From contig CP011020.1 in NCBI GenBank assembly GCA_001023535.1, forward strand, positions 3,485,734 to 3,549,733: 64,000 nucleotides of DNA. Reading direction: 5' to 3'. Below, one piece after another: positions 17,771 to 27,761 of the stretch. This DNA comes from Pseudomonas chlororaphis. GTDB taxonomy: Bacteria > Pseudomonadota > Gammaproteobacteria > Pseudomonadales > Pseudomonadaceae. Under the pieces are notes generated by a model, which had not been told where the DNA came from, did not search any database, and worked only from the letters and a program-made list of their open reading frames with translations. Made by a program: the position numbers and the translations under genes. The number at the start of each line of letters is the position of its first letter. Positions within the stretch are counted from its first letter, which is position 1.

Positions 17771-18548
17771 GCCCGCCCTCTTCAACATCCAGGTAGTCGG
17801 CCAGGCCTGCGGACGTGCTGCCCATGCGCAGCACTTCATCCGGCAGGTGCACGCCGAAGTACAGCATCAGCACCACCAGCGCCACCAGGCTCTTGACCGT
17901 CAGCGACACCGAGAACGCGTTCATCTGCGGCGCATAGCGCGAAAGCAAGCCAAGCAGGGCTTCGCTGACCAGCAACGCGGCCACCACCGGTGCACTGATC
18001 ACCAGGGTCTTGCCCACCAGCATGTCCAGCAAGGCATGGATGGCCGGCAGGCTCATCGCGCAACCACTCGCCGGCGCGCACAGACGATAGCTCTGGGCAA
18101 CGGTTTCAAGCATCAACAGCAGGCCGCCACCTTCGAGGTAGACCACCGCGGCGAACAACTGGAGAAAGTTCGCCAGCTCCGAGGTGTCCACGCCGTTGGC
18201 CGGGTCCACCGTGCTGCTGAGCATCGCGCCGCGCTGGTTGTCGATCAGGTTGCCCATGGCATGCAACACCCAGAACGGCCAGCACAATAGCCCGCCCAGT
18301 AGCACGCCAATGCTCGCCTCGCGCAGCATCAAACCAAGAAATGCCAGGCTATCGAGGGTGGGCACGGGAACGCCCACATAGGCCCAGAACCCCAGCGCCA
18401 CCAGCACGATCACCGCCTGGCGCGGCACGCCGGTGAGCACACCGCTGTTGAGAAACGGCAGCATGAAGAACATCGGCGCCAGGCGCGCCACGCCCAGCAG
18501 CGCGGCGGCAAACCCGGCGTACAGCTCAAAGAACAAGGTCATCGACAT
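17745..18548 (-). CDS. spaR: T3SS export-apparatus protein SpaR (SctT)
   Basis: This 267-residue FliR/SctT-family membrane protein has about six hydrophobic helices (LYAGFAAALLGVARLAPMFF at the N terminus; SLVALVVLMLYFGVHLPDEV at the end). It forms the export-gate pseudohelix with SpaP and SpaQ. It begins four bases after spaQ ends and overlaps spaS. Confidence 0.95.
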   Translation of the reverse strand: MSMTLFFELYAGFAAALLGVARLAPMFFMLPFLNSGVLTGVPRQAVIVLVALGFWAYVGVPVPTLDSLAFLGLMLREASIGVLLGGLLCWPFWVLHAMGNLIDNQRGAMLSSTVDPANGVDTSELANFLQLFAAVVYLEGGGLLLMLETVAQSYRLCAPASGCAMSLPAIHALLDMLVGKTLVISAPVVAALLVSEALLGLLSRYAPQMNAFSVSLTVKSLVALVVLMLYFGVHLPDEVLRMGSTSAGLADYLDVEEGGHVVQRLED

Positions 18549-18552
18549 CGGC

Positions 18553-18807
18553 CTAGTCCAACGCCAGGCGGATGACTTCGCGACTGAAATCCAGCAGGGT
18601 TTCGCCGTACCAGCCCGAGAGCAGGAACAGGCACGCGGCGACCGCCAACAACTTGAACCCGAACGGCAGGGTCTGCTCCTGCAACTGGGTCACGGTCTGG
18701 ATCAACCCCACCACCAGGCCGACCACCGTGGCGACGATGATCGGCCAGGCCACCATCAACAGGATCAGGTACAGGGTCTTGTTACCGGCATAGACCAGGT
18801 CGTTCAT
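18553..18807 (-). CDS. spaQ: T3SS export-apparatus protein SpaQ (SctS)
   Basis: This 84-residue protein has two transmembrane hairpin helices ([40 protein letters not shown]). It matches FliQ/SctS in size and in the conserved [21 protein letters not shown] core. Several SctS copies complete the core gate. It lies between spaP and spaR. Confidence 0.95.
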   Translation of the reverse strand: MNDLVYAGNKTLYLILLMVAWPIIVATVVGLVVGLIQTVTQLQEQTLPFGFKLLAVAACLFLLSGWYGETLLDFSREVIRLALD

Positions 18808-18816
18808 CGTCCGCCC

Positions 18817-19476
18817 CTATGCCAGCAAGGTCAGGTATTGCTTGACCAGTCCGGTGGACAGCAGCGCCCAGCCATCGAGGGCGACAAACAGCACCAGTTT
18901 GATCGGCACCGAGATGATCACCGGGCTCATCATCATCATGCCCAGCGCCAGCAGGATGCTGGAGATCACCAGGTCGACGATCACGAACGGCAGGTACAGG
19001 TAGAAGCCGATCTTGAAGGCGCTTTTGATTTCACTCAGCGCATAGGCCGGCAGCAGCGAAAACAACGACGGCGCCAGGTCATCCTCGGCATACCGGTCCG
19101 CGTCGGCATCGACCTGACCCGCCTGGGCGCGCTCGAAGAACAGCGCCAGTTCCGGGTCGGTGTACCGACGCAAATAATCCTTGTAGCTGCCCAGGCCGTT
19201 CTCGGCGAAATTCACCACCGACTCGAGGTCGGTAAAGGCCACCGCCTCGTGCTTGTAATAGTCATGGCCCTGCTTCATCACCGGCGTCATGACGAAGATC
19301 GCCAGCATCAGCGCGATCGCATTCAGCGCCATGTTCGAAGGCACCTGCTGCAACCCTAGGGCGTTGCGCACGATGACGAAGACGATGGAGAACTTCAGGT
19401 AGCACGTGCCCGCCGCCACCAGGAACGGCAATAGCGAAGCGAACGCCAGCAGCGCGATCAGCGAAACGTCATTCAT
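18817..19476 (-). CDS. spaP: T3SS export-apparatus protein SpaP (SctR)
   Basis: The product has 219 residues from the ATG at 19476, overlapping spaO by eight bases. FliP/SctR landmarks are FLVAAGTCYLKFSIVFVIVR, RNALGLQQVPSNMALNAIAL and the C-terminal ALGMMMMSPVIISVPIKLVL. It nucleates export-apparatus assembly in the inner membrane. The longer upstream frame is shadow to spaO. Confidence 0.96.
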   Translation of the reverse strand: MNDVSLIALLAFASLLPFLVAAGTCYLKFSIVFVIVRNALGLQQVPSNMALNAIALMLAIFVMTPVMKQGHDYYKHEAVAFTDLESVVNFAENGLGSYKDYLRRYTDPELALFFERAQAGQVDADADRYAEDDLAPSLFSLLPAYALSEIKSAFKIGFYLYLPFVIVDLVISSILLALGMMMMSPVIISVPIKLVLFVALDGWALLSTGLVKQYLTLLA

Positions 19477-20392
19477 CGCTGCCGTCCCGATAGACCTTAA
19501 GCAGCTCGACGCCCAACTGCGCCTCCATTTGCACCAACTCCCCCACGGCCACGGGCCGGCCATTGGCGCGAATCTCGATGTGCCGCGCGGCATCGGCGGC
19601 CAGTGGGATCAGTTGCCCGTCGATGAACCGCGACAGTTGCGCCAAGTCGATGTCGTGGGTCGCGAGGACGAACTCCAGGCGCACCATCAGCGCGCTCGGA
19701 TCGACGGCCGGGCCAGGTGACAGGGGGATCGGTGGATCGGCATCGGCCACGCTCGGTTGCATGTGTAAGCCCTCTTCGGTGAATGTGAAAACGCCCAGGC
19801 AACGGTTTGCCAGCAAACCGTGCTGAGTCCGCTCGGTGATGCGCAGGACATCGCCTTTGTGCAGGCGCCGAAGCCTTGCAGCGCGCAGCTCACTGACGCC
19901 CAACTGCAACAACAGGCGCATCGGCAATGACTTGAGCCAGGTGTCCGGCCCGAGGGGCTCGGTCACGCTGCCCGATGGCGGCAAGCGCGTGACCCACACG
20001 CGCCCGCGAGGCGTGTCCAACCAGGGCACGTCGTGCGTCGGAGACCACGCTCTTTCAATGCCTTCGATATCCGTCAGCCGGCTGTAGCGCAGCTCATCCA
20101 CCGCCAACGGCAAGGGCCGAGGCACCGCACGGAACAAAGCGACGATGCTCGACAACGGGCTCTGCCGCCCCACCCACGACGGCGAGCTCGGCAACGCTCG
20201 ATGCAGCCAGTCATGGGCCAGGATCAGCCCGTGCCAGTCCCCGCCGTCGCCCTGCGCGCGAAACTGGATGAGGCCCGAGCGGTCAGGCACCCGGCCCAAC
20301 CCAGCCGCCCGACCGGCCCGGCGCCAACGCTCGATCGCTTGCGTGCAGGCGTGCAGGCGGGAATCGACCCGCCGCAGTTTCAAAGCCCTCAC
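19469..20392 (-). CDS. spaO: T3SS cytoplasmic ring/pod protein SpaO (SctQ)
   Basis: The product has 307 residues. It is divergent in its N-terminal two thirds but ends in a SPOA/FliN-type domain (about 225-300: ALMVRLEFVLATHDIDLAQL, then DGQLIPLAADAARHIEIRAN and VAVGELVQMEAQLGVELLKV). It begins at a GTG that overlaps the invJ stop (GTGA). SctQ forms the sorting-platform pods that bind OrgA and OrgB and receive substrates. SctQ genes often have an internal start yielding a short C-terminal product; GTG/ATG codons exist, but I cannot single one out. Confidence 0.92.
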   Translation of the reverse strand: MRALKLRRVDSRLHACTQAIERWRRAGRAAGLGRVPDRSGLIQFRAQGDGGDWHGLILAHDWLHRALPSSPSWVGRQSPLSSIVALFRAVPRPLPLAVDELRYSRLTDIEGIERAWSPTHDVPWLDTPRGRVWVTRLPPSGSVTEPLGPDTWLKSLPMRLLLQLGVSELRAARLRRLHKGDVLRITERTQHGLLANRCLGVFTFTEEGLHMQPSVADADPPIPLSPGPAVDPSALMVRLEFVLATHDIDLAQLSRFIDGQLIPLAADAARHIEIRANGRPVAVGELVQMEAQLGVELLKVYRDGSDE

Positions 20393-21210
20393 GCTGGACG
20401 TTCCGGCGCTTCATCCTGATCGTCATCCGGCGTCTGCTGCGACCCCTGGCGCGGTTGTTCGCCGTCACTGTCGGTCAATCGCCAGGCCGGCTCCCGCGCC
20501 TGGGCGAAAGGCTCCTTGAGTTGCTCCAGGACCAAGGCATTGCTGGGGCTGAGCATCAGGCGAGCGGACTCATCCGGCAGCCGATGGATCGTCACCTGGC
20601 CGCTGGCCGCACCGTTGTTGAACGGCACCTGCAGTAATCCCGGCGAGGTCATCCCCCCTGCGTCCGGCGCTGTCGGCATGACCACGGGAGCAAGCGGCGC
20701 CGGGGTGGCGCCGGGCACAAGGCGGACAACCTGCGAATTCGGTGCGGACATGCGCAGCGCTTGCTCGACAGCCGCGAACGGCTCGGCCGGCGCCGGCTCC
20801 ATCGGTGCCGCCTGCATGGGTAGATTCGTGTACTCAACGGCCATTTCCAGCCGTGACGACACCGCCACTGACATCGCCTCGGACAACGGGCTCGCCTGTG
20901 GCAAAGGCTTCGCGGTCACGCTTCGCTCATGCACGACATCTCTCGCGACCGTGCCGCTCAGCGACGCGTCGCGGTGCTGGACGGCGTCGCCCTCCTGAAC
21001 GATAGGCATCGCATGCCGAGCCAACCCCCGACCGCTGTCCAACTGCCGTCGGGGAAAACCCGGCAACGCCGCCAGTAGGTCCAGCACCCCCTGGGGCAAG
21101 TCCTCTTCCTGCACCGGGACGAGCATGTCCTGCCGCTCGTCCAGTCGCCCTTCGCCAACGGGCTCCAACGTTTGCACCGGCCGAGCGGGCGCCCCGACAA
21201 TCTGATTCAT
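20389..21210 (-). CDS. invJ: T3SS needle-length regulator InvJ/SpaN-like (SctP)
   Basis: The product has 273 residues from the ATG at 21210, overlapping the invI stop by four bases. It is Pro/Ala-rich and apparently unstructured over its first 200 residues. A C-terminal substrate-switch domain follows (LLQVPFNNGAASGQVTIHRL, then ESARLMLSPSNALVLEQLKE), the part shared by InvJ/Spa32/FliK-type molecular rulers. It is shorter than Salmonella InvJ (about 336), which by the ruler idea would predict a shorter needle. Position between invI and spaO supports the call. Confidence 0.85.
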   Translation of the reverse strand: MNQIVGAPARPVQTLEPVGEGRLDERQDMLVPVQEEDLPQGVLDLLAALPGFPRRQLDSGRGLARHAMPIVQEGDAVQHRDASLSGTVARDVVHERSVTAKPLPQASPLSEAMSVAVSSRLEMAVEYTNLPMQAAPMEPAPAEPFAAVEQALRMSAPNSQVVRLVPGATPAPLAPVVMPTAPDAGGMTSPGLLQVPFNNGAASGQVTIHRLPDESARLMLSPSNALVLEQLKEPFAQAREPAWRLTDSDGEQPRQGSQQTPDDDQDEAPERPA

Positions 21211-21662
21211 CGCCTCATCCCCGTCATGTCTTCCTGCTCCCGTTCTTCCTGGCGTATCTGCGCCAGCCGTTGCCGGCGGCGTTGCTGCTCGACCGCACCC
21301 TGAAGCTGAAGGTGCTTGCGCTGCAACGAACGCAGGCACTCGCGCTGGGTTTGCACCTGTTGCTCAACCGCCCCGCACTGCTGGTCGACGCGGTCACGCT
21401 CGACTCGCAGCAGATCGATCCGTCGCCGGATGACGGCCTGGGTACGCAGCAGCGCCAACAGTTGCCCGTGATCCAGCACGCAGTCATTCGCGCGGTGGCT
21501 GGCCAACAGCTCAAGCAGCGCCGCCTCTTGCGTCTCGAAGTCGCGCCGTTCCTGCAACAGCGGCTGCAATTGCCGTTGGACGCGCAGCAGCGCGTGCTCA
21601 CCGCGCTGTTGGCGCCACTGACTGAGGGCCAGCAGGCGGCGCCCATCAAGCGAGGATGTCAT
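21207..21662 (-). CDS. invI: T3SS central-stalk protein InvI/SpaM (SctO)
   Basis: This 151-residue protein is almost wholly coiled coil, rich in Arg, Gln, Leu and Glu ([40 protein letters not shown]). That is the hallmark of SctO/FliJ stalks inserted in the ATPase hexamer. It overlaps invC by 17 bases and invJ by four. Size matches Salmonella InvI (about 147). Confidence 0.9.
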   Translation of the reverse strand: MTSSLDGRRLLALSQWRQQRGEHALLRVQRQLQPLLQERRDFETQEAALLELLASHRANDCVLDHGQLLALLRTQAVIRRRIDLLRVERDRVDQQCGAVEQQVQTQRECLRSLQRKHLQLQGAVEQQRRRQRLAQIRQEEREQEDMTGMRR

Positions 21663-22932
21663 GCAGGCGGCGCAGGGTTTCATCGGGCTCGCAGCGCTCA
21701 TCCGTGGGCTGGCGCAGCCACTGCTCGAGGGCGTCGCGGCATTGCATCGCCCGGTCGTTGGCCGCATCCGCCCCTGGGCTGTACTCGCCCATGTCGACAA
21801 ACACCTGCAACTGTTCGAGACGGGCCAGCGTGTCCCGGGCAGACGCGGCCAATTGCCGAGCCTGCGGCGTGGTGACTTGTGTCGCCACGCGGCTGACGCT
21901 GCGCAAAACGTCGATGGCCGGGTAATGCCCCTTGGCCGCCAGCGCACGGCTGAGGTAGACGTGGCCGTCAAGGATCGAGCGAATCTCCTCGGCGATCGGG
22001 TCCGGTTCGTCATCGCTTTCCAGCAGCACCGTGTACCACGCGGTGATGCTGCCGCCAGCGGTCACGCCGGGGCGTTCCAGCAGGCGCGGCAAGGCATCGA
22101 ACACCGAGGCCGGAAAACCGCGCCGCGCCGGCGCTTCACCGGCCGCCAGGGCCAGGTCGCGGCGCGCGCGGGCGTAGCGGGTCAGTGAATCGAGCAACAA
22201 CACCACGCGCCGGCCCTGGTCACGAAAGTACTCGGCGATGGTGGTGGCCTGCAGCGCCGAGTTGCAACGATCCACCGAGGAAAAATCCGAGGTGGCGTAC
22301 ACCACCACGCAGCGCGAACGCTGGGGCGACTGGCGCAGGTGCGCGATGAACTCGGTCACCTCCCGCCCACGCTCGCCGATCAGGCCGATCACGAAGACCT
22401 CGGCATCGGTGTGCGCGATCAGCATGTTGATCAAGGTGGTCTTGCCGGACCCGGCCGCGGCGAAGATGCCAAGGCGCTGGCCGACGCCGCAGGTCAGCAG
22501 GCCGTCGATGGCGCGAATGCCGGTGGGCAACGGCTGCGCCACCGGGCGCCGCTGCTGGTACGACGGCGGGTCGGCGTCCACCGGGCAGTCCCGTTGCGCC
22601 ACGGCCGTCGACGGTGCCAGGCGCTCGACGATGCGGCCCTGGGGATCGACCACACTGCCGAGCAAGGCATCGCTGCAGGTCAATTGCAAGGTGGCGCCAG
22701 TGGGCACGATCATCGACTCCCGGGACAGGCCTTTCGCCTCGCCCAGCAGGCTGAGCAGCACGGCGCCGGGCTTGAAGCCGATGACCTGCGCCCGGGCCGC
22801 CACCTCGGGCGAGCGCCAGTGCCGACGCACTTCACAGACCTCCCCCACCACCACCTCGCCCAGCGCCGCCTCGATCAGCGGGCCGCTCAGGCGCAGGGGA
22901 TGGGCGGCGTGTCGTTCCAGGCGCAGGTTCAT
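21646..22932 (-). CDS. invC: T3SS ATPase InvC (SctN)
   Basis: This 428-residue F1-beta/FliI-like ATPase has Walker A AAGSGKTT (about residues 159-166), the catalytic [10 protein letters not shown], and Walker [18 protein letters not shown]. It powers chaperone release and unfolding at the base of the export gate. It follows invA by 15 bases with no gene between; in Salmonella the chaperone gene invB sits here. The protein is complete and all ATPase motifs look intact. Confidence 0.97.
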   Translation of the reverse strand: MNLRLERHAAHPLRLSGPLIEAALGEVVVGEVCEVRRHWRSPEVAARAQVIGFKPGAVLLSLLGEAKGLSRESMIVPTGATLQLTCSDALLGSVVDPQGRIVERLAPSTAVAQRDCPVDADPPSYQQRRPVAQPLPTGIRAIDGLLTCGVGQRLGIFAAAGSGKTTLINMLIAHTDAEVFVIGLIGERGREVTEFIAHLRQSPQRSRCVVVYATSDFSSVDRCNSALQATTIAEYFRDQGRRVVLLLDSLTRYARARRDLALAAGEAPARRGFPASVFDALPRLLERPGVTAGGSITAWYTVLLESDDEPDPIAEEIRSILDGHVYLSRALAAKGHYPAIDVLRSVSRVATQVTTPQARQLAASARDTLARLEQLQVFVDMGEYSPGADAANDRAMQCRDALEQWLRQPTDERCEPDETLRRLHDILA

Positions 22933-22947
22933 TGACGAACGATCTCC

Positions 22948-24996
22948 CTACAGCGTCTTGATGACATTGACCGAAACGGTCTCGGAGATTTCGCCGAACG
23001 ACATGACGTCCAGCTCCCGAAAGCGGCCCTCGATCAGTTTCTTGATGTAGCGCCGCACATCCACCGAGCACAGCAGCACCAGGTCTTTGTGGGCGATGTG
23101 CAGGCTGTCCAGGCCAACACTGAGGCGGTCCATCAGCTCTTCCGATTCGGCCGGCTCGAGGTTGAGGAAGCTGCCGCCGGAGGTTTGCCGGATGCCTCGG
23201 CGCACTCCCTCTTCGAACTCCGGCGACAACAGCAGCACGCGCAAGTCGTTGCCCTGGGCGAACTTGTTGCTGATGTAGCGGGCCATGGCCCCGCGCACGT
23301 GTTCCACCAGCGCCAACACGTCTTTTTCCCGGGAGGCCCAGTGTGCGAGCGATTCAAGGACAAGCTTCATGTTGCGCACGGAAATGCGCTCGCCGATCAG
23401 GCGCTGCAGCACTTCGGCGATCTTCTGCACGGTGACGTGGCGATACACTTCCTTGAGCAGGTCGGGATAGCGGCTTTCCATTTCGTCGAGCAGTTGCTTG
23501 GTTTCCTGCACACCGAAAAACTCGCGGATGTTGCGCGCCAGCAACGTGACCAGGCAGCGATAGCATTCCTCGTCCGCCGGGCGCAGGTGATAGCCCAGTT
23601 GCTGCACCCGCTCGCGGTCGGCCGCGCCAACCCAGACCCCGCCCTGGCGATTGCTGTCGTTGCCGCGCACCAGGGCGAACCCCAGGGGCTCAAGCTCGGG
23701 CGAATAGTCCAGCAGGCGCCAGTGGTCGAAGTGAATGTCGAATTGTTCGGCGCGCACCTCATTGATCAGCACCGCCACTTGATGCGCCGGCAGCGCTTCG
23801 CTGGCCCGCAGCCGGGGTTCGGGAATGCGCAAGCCGTAGTCGACGAAGAACTGGCTGCGAAAGCGCGCGGCCCACCGCTGCTTTTCCAGCGCCGGCAAAC
23901 GTGCGGCGGGCACCAGCAGCATCAGTGCGACGGTCTCCGTGGCGATGTGGTCGACGTCTTCGAGCAAGCCAGAATCGGCCTGCGGCGCGTCCTGGCCGGC
24001 GGGTTCGGCGCGCTGTTCGGCCGAGCCCTGGCGCCAGGCCTTGCGCTGGCGCACGAACACCACCAGCCCGAGCGCGCTGGCGATGGCCAGGAAGGTCAGC
24101 AAGGGAAAACCCGGCAGCAGGCCGACGCCAACCGCCAGCAACGCGGTGACACCGAGCACGAACGGGTTGCCGAGCATCTGGCTGAGCATGTTGCGACCCA
24201 GGTTGCTGTCGTCACCGTTGACCCGAGTGACGATGAACCCGGCGCCGATGGCGATCAGCAGCGCGGGAATCTGCGCCACCAGGCCATCGCCGATGGTCAA
24301 CAGGGTGTAGGTCGACAGGGCCATGGACATGTCCATGCCCAATTGCCCGACACCAATGGCCATGCCGCCGATGAAGTTGACGAAGATAATGATGATGCCG
24401 GCGATGGCATCGCCCTTGATGAACTTCATCGCGCCGTCGAAGGAGCCGTACAACTGGCTTTCACGCTCCAGCACGCTGCGTTTTTCCCGGGCCTGGGCGG
24501 CATCGATGGCGCCGGCCTTGAGGTCACCGTCGATGCTCATCTGCTTGCCCGGCATGCCGTCCAGGGAGAAGCGTGCGGCCACCTCGGCCACCCGCTCCGA
24601 GCCCTTGGTGATGACGATGAACTGGACAATGGTGACGATGGAAAAAATCACGAAGCCCACCACCAGGCTTTCACCGATCACGAAGTCACCGAACGAGGCG
24701 ATGATCTCGCCGGCGTCGGCCTGGCTCAGGATCAGCCGGCTGGTGCTGATCGACAATGCCAGGCGGAACAACGTCGTCAGCAACAGCAATGCCGGGAACG
24801 TCGAGTAGCTGAGGATGCGCTCGATGTAGAACGAGCCCATGAACACCAGCAGCGAAATGACGATGTTCAGGCCGATCAGCGCGTCCACCAGCACCGTGGG
24901 CAACGGGATGATCAGCATGGCGATGATCATCACCATCAGGCTCAGGATCAGCAGTTCCGGGCGCGCGCTGACGTTGCGCAAAAACACATTAAGCAT
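22948..24996 (-). CDS. invA: T3SS major export-gate protein InvA (SctV)
   Basis: This 682-residue FHIPEP-family protein has seven to eight transmembrane helices in the first 320 residues (LILSLMVMIIAMLIIPLPTV; GLVAQIPALLIAIGAGFIVT). The conserved cytoplasmic loop includes FSLDGMPGKQMSIDGDLKAG. A large C-terminal domain forms the nonameric docking ring (RNIREFFGVQETKQLLDEME; VSVNVIKTL at the end). Length is nearly that of Salmonella InvA (685). It is the selectivity gate for chaperone-substrate complexes. Confidence 0.97.
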   Translation of the reverse strand: MLNVFLRNVSARPELLILSLMVMIIAMLIIPLPTVLVDALIGLNIVISLLVFMGSFYIERILSYSTFPALLLLTTLFRLALSISTSRLILSQADAGEIIASFGDFVIGESLVVGFVIFSIVTIVQFIVITKGSERVAEVAARFSLDGMPGKQMSIDGDLKAGAIDAAQAREKRSVLERESQLYGSFDGAMKFIKGDAIAGIIIIFVNFIGGMAIGVGQLGMDMSMALSTYTLLTIGDGLVAQIPALLIAIGAGFIVTRVNGDDSNLGRNMLSQMLGNPFVLGVTALLAVGVGLLPGFPLLTFLAIASALGLVVFVRQRKAWRQGSAEQRAEPAGQDAPQADSGLLEDVDHIATETVALMLLVPAARLPALEKQRWAARFRSQFFVDYGLRIPEPRLRASEALPAHQVAVLINEVRAEQFDIHFDHWRLLDYSPELEPLGFALVRGNDSNRQGGVWVGAADRERVQQLGYHLRPADEECYRCLVTLLARNIREFFGVQETKQLLDEMESRYPDLLKEVYRHVTVQKIAEVLQRLIGERISVRNMKLVLESLAHWASREKDVLALVEHVRGAMARYISNKFAQGNDLRVLLLSPEFEEGVRRGIRQTSGGSFLNLEPAESEELMDRLSVGLDSLHIAHKDLVLLCSVDVRRYIKKLIEGRFRELDVMSFGEISETVSVNVIKTL

Positions 24997-25019
24997 TCAG
25001 GCCAGGCTCCGGGACGGCA

Positions 25020-26126
25020 TCACGGGCAACCGCCGGCGCGGCGCTGTTCGAGGCATTCATGGGCATAGGCGACATCGGCCAGGCGGGTGAACTGTTGGGC
25101 CAGGCGCACCGGCGCGTCTTCATCGACGAACAACGACGGCGGCAAGCGCAGGCTGAGCCGGCGCACGGTCTGCAACAGCGCCGAACGGTCACGGTGGGAA
25201 CTGAGCAGCACCGGCTCGCCCACCGCACCGAGCAGCCATTGGTCGAGGTCATCGGGGTAGGCCAGCACGCCGAACAGGAACACCAGCCAGTCGGCCTCAT
25301 CGGCGTTGTGCCGGCAGACGAGTGCATCGCCCAGCAACGCGTCGATGAACAGCCCGTCGGTCGAGCGCAGGTGCTTGAGGTCGGTCAGTCGTCCCAGCAG
25401 TTGCCCGAACTCGGCGTGGGAACAACTGGGGTCCTGGGCGCTGATGTCGGTGAGCAACGCGGCCTCGATGAAGGCCAGCACGTTCATGCGCTGCGACGGT
25501 CCGTACAGGGCGATCCAATCCTGGTAGGCATTGAGCGGGCCGTCGTCGGATTCGAGAAAGTCGCGGTAGGTTTCCCGCAGCAGGCCGGCCCGCACCGCCA
25601 TGCTCGCGCCGAACATCCGCGCCTTGAGCGCCGCGTTGATCCCGGCGTTCATGCGCTTGGGCGAGCCTTGGGCAACCACCGTCTGCAACAGCGTTTCGAG
25701 GCGCTGGCGGGTCGGACTTTGCAGGTTGTGTCGGCGCAACAACGCCCGCAGCACCAGGGCCAGGTCGCTGTCGTCGGGGAACAGTTGCCGCGCCATGTCC
25801 AGCAGCCAGGCCACCGGTTTGTCCGCCAGCCGCGCCAGGCTCAGCACCTGCCGCGCCTTGGGCACGGTGTCGTCCTCCAGCACGCGTTCGAAGGTGTCGG
25901 TCGGCGTTTCGGACTTGAGCTCGAACAAGCGCCGGCCACGGAATTGGGTGAGCGCCGCCGACAGCTCGTCGCTGATCTGCACCATGCGCTGCGCCACCGC
26001 CGCCGTGGCGCTGTCGTCCGCGTCCGCCCAGGCGTCGACCGACGGCTGCGGATGCTCGGCGGCCTTCTCGCTGTTCAGGCGGGCCTGGGCGGAGCGTCCG
26101 CCCATGGAAACCGGCGGCAGGCTCAT
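25020..26126 (-). CDS. invE: T3SS gatekeeper InvE (SctW)
   Basis: This 368-residue helical protein of the HrpJ/YopN/InvE family opens with a short disordered segment and SAALTQFRGRRLFELKSE, then three X-bundle-like domains. SctW proteins impose the order translocators before effectors and bind the SctV ring. It overlaps invG by four bases and precedes invA by 23, the Salmonella order. Confidence 0.92.
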   Translation of the reverse strand: MSLPPVSMGGRSAQARLNSEKAAEHPQPSVDAWADADDSATAAVAQRMVQISDELSAALTQFRGRRLFELKSETPTDTFERVLEDDTVPKARQVLSLARLADKPVAWLLDMARQLFPDDSDLALVLRALLRRHNLQSPTRQRLETLLQTVVAQGSPKRMNAGINAALKARMFGASMAVRAGLLRETYRDFLESDDGPLNAYQDWIALYGPSQRMNVLAFIEAALLTDISAQDPSCSHAEFGQLLGRLTDLKHLRSTDGLFIDALLGDALVCRHNADEADWLVFLFGVLAYPDDLDQWLLGAVGEPVLLSSHRDRSALLQTVRRLSLRLPPSLFVDEDAPVRLAQQFTRLADVAYAHECLEQRRAGGCP

Positions 26127-27757
26127 GGTTGCGACAGCCTGAAGTAAGAACGCCGCAAGCGCTCGTGCTGCTCCGGGGTGAGCAATGGGCCGCCCGGCTC
26201 GCTCGTGTCAGGTTCAAGGGCCTGGCGAATTTCCTGGGGTTGGATCAGGAACACCCGCACGGTGTTGGCCGAGCGGCTCTGGCGATAGCTGAACAACCTG
26301 CCGAGCCACGGGATCGAGCCCAACACCGGGACCCGGCCGATCTGCTCGCCGTGGTCGTCACGGGTAAAGCCACCCACCAGCAGGCTCTTGCCCTGGGGCA
26401 CCCGCGCCACCGTGTTGATGCGGGTACGGCCCACCGTCGGCAACGCGCCCTGGCGCTCGTCCTGGGCTGGGCGCTCGACCTCGTTGCCGTCCTCGATGTT
26501 GAGCGACATCTCGATCTCGTCGGCCTGGGCGAAGCGCGGCAGTACGCTGACCAGGGTGCCGTAGGTCACGTGTTGCAGGTCGACGCTGCGCTCCCCCACC
26601 AGCGGCGCATAGAAGGTACGGTTGTTGTCGAAGATCGCCGGGACGTTTTCCTGGGTCAGGATCACCGGGCGCGACACGACGTTGGCCCGCTGGGTGCGCT
26701 CCAGGGCCAGTACGCGGGTGACGAACGACGCACCGTCGAGGGTGGTCGCCGAACCGGCGTTGAGCGAGGCGCTGAACGTACCGCCGGATTTCACCGCGCC
26801 TTGCCAGTTGATACCCAGTTGGTTGAGTTCATCCTTGTGCAGGTCGATGATCCACAACGACAGCTCGACGTGGCGCTTGGGTGTGTCCAGCGCGTTCACC
26901 AGGTTCTCGATAAAGCGCACCTGTTCCGGCAGCCCCTTGACCAGCAGGCTGTTGGTGTCCGGGTAGGCCACCACGCGAATGTTGCCGGCGGCCACTTCCC
27001 GCGCGAGGATGCGCGGCGCGGTGGGGTCGTGTTCCGAGGCCGTGTTCGCCAGGCCTTCGAGGGGAAACACCGGCATCATCGCCCGCGACCGCGGCCCGGG
27101 CGCCTGGGCCACCGTGGGCTCGACCGGCTGCGGCTCACCGCGCAACAACGCCTCGATCACGCTGGCCAACCCCGGCAGCGTCACCTTGTCATCGCGCAAT
27201 TCGTACTGGCGATCGCTGACGAAGGTATTGCGCACCTGGATCACGCCGATCTGCTGCTTGCCCAACAACAGCTCCGAACGCTGGTTGTCCATCAACTGCG
27301 CGGCCTGTAGCACCAGGTCGACGTAGATCGGCGGCCCGGACACGTGAAAGGTGCGCAGGCCATCGTTACGCAACGGGTAGCGTGGGTCGTGCAGCCCGGA
27401 TTGCTTGAGAAACGCCAGCAGCTTGGCCACCGTCAGCGTCTGCAACGAGGCCATCGAGCTTTTGATTTCCGAGCCGTCGTACAGGTAGATCGCCTGACCG
27501 TCGCTGTACCAGATCAGGCCCATTTGCGCGCTGATGCGCTCGAACGTCTGCTGTGGCGTACGCAAGTCGAAGGTGCCGCCCACCCGCTTGGCCGCCGCCA
27601 CCTTGCTGACGATGACAGGCTTGCCGAGCACGCCTGACAGCTCGCTGAAAAACGTTCGTGCGCTCTGCTCGCGAGCTTCGAAGCTGTAGACGTCGGCCCG
27701 AGCCGCGAGGGGTGCGAGCAGCAGGAGCAAGGACAGGGACAACGCGCGACGGCTCAT
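26123..27757 (-). CDS. invG: T3SS outer-membrane secretin InvG (SctC)
   Basis: The product has 544 residues from the ATG at 27757. It has a cleavable signal peptide (MSRRALSLSLLLLLAPLAAR, cut near ARA-DVYSF) and N0/N1 ring modules. The secretin domain contains VELSLWIIDLHKDELNQLGI, NVVSRPVILTQENVPAIFDN and LLVGGFTRDDHGEQIGRVPV. It forms the 15- or 16-subunit outer ring. No InvH-type pilotin gene lies beside it, so another lipoprotein may serve. It starts four bases after the invF-like stop. Confidence 0.96.
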   Translation of the reverse strand: MSRRALSLSLLLLLAPLAARADVYSFEAREQSARTFFSELSGVLGKPVIVSKVAAAKRVGGTFDLRTPQQTFERISAQMGLIWYSDGQAIYLYDGSEIKSSMASLQTLTVAKLLAFLKQSGLHDPRYPLRNDGLRTFHVSGPPIYVDLVLQAAQLMDNQRSELLLGKQQIGVIQVRNTFVSDRQYELRDDKVTLPGLASVIEALLRGEPQPVEPTVAQAPGPRSRAMMPVFPLEGLANTASEHDPTAPRILAREVAAGNIRVVAYPDTNSLLVKGLPEQVRFIENLVNALDTPKRHVELSLWIIDLHKDELNQLGINWQGAVKSGGTFSASLNAGSATTLDGASFVTRVLALERTQRANVVSRPVILTQENVPAIFDNNRTFYAPLVGERSVDLQHVTYGTLVSVLPRFAQADEIEMSLNIEDGNEVERPAQDERQGALPTVGRTRINTVARVPQGKSLLVGGFTRDDHGEQIGRVPVLGSIPWLGRLFSYRQSRSANTVRVFLIQPQEIRQALEPDTSEPGGPLLTPEQHERLRRSYFRLSQP

Positions 27758-27761
27758 CGGT

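Noticed and set aside
23089..25068. 659-codon open frame antisense to invA
   Set aside because: It mirrors the invA codon pattern in GC-rich DNA, encodes a His/Gln/Arg-rich sequence without any recognisable domain, and lies wholly over a clear SctV gene.
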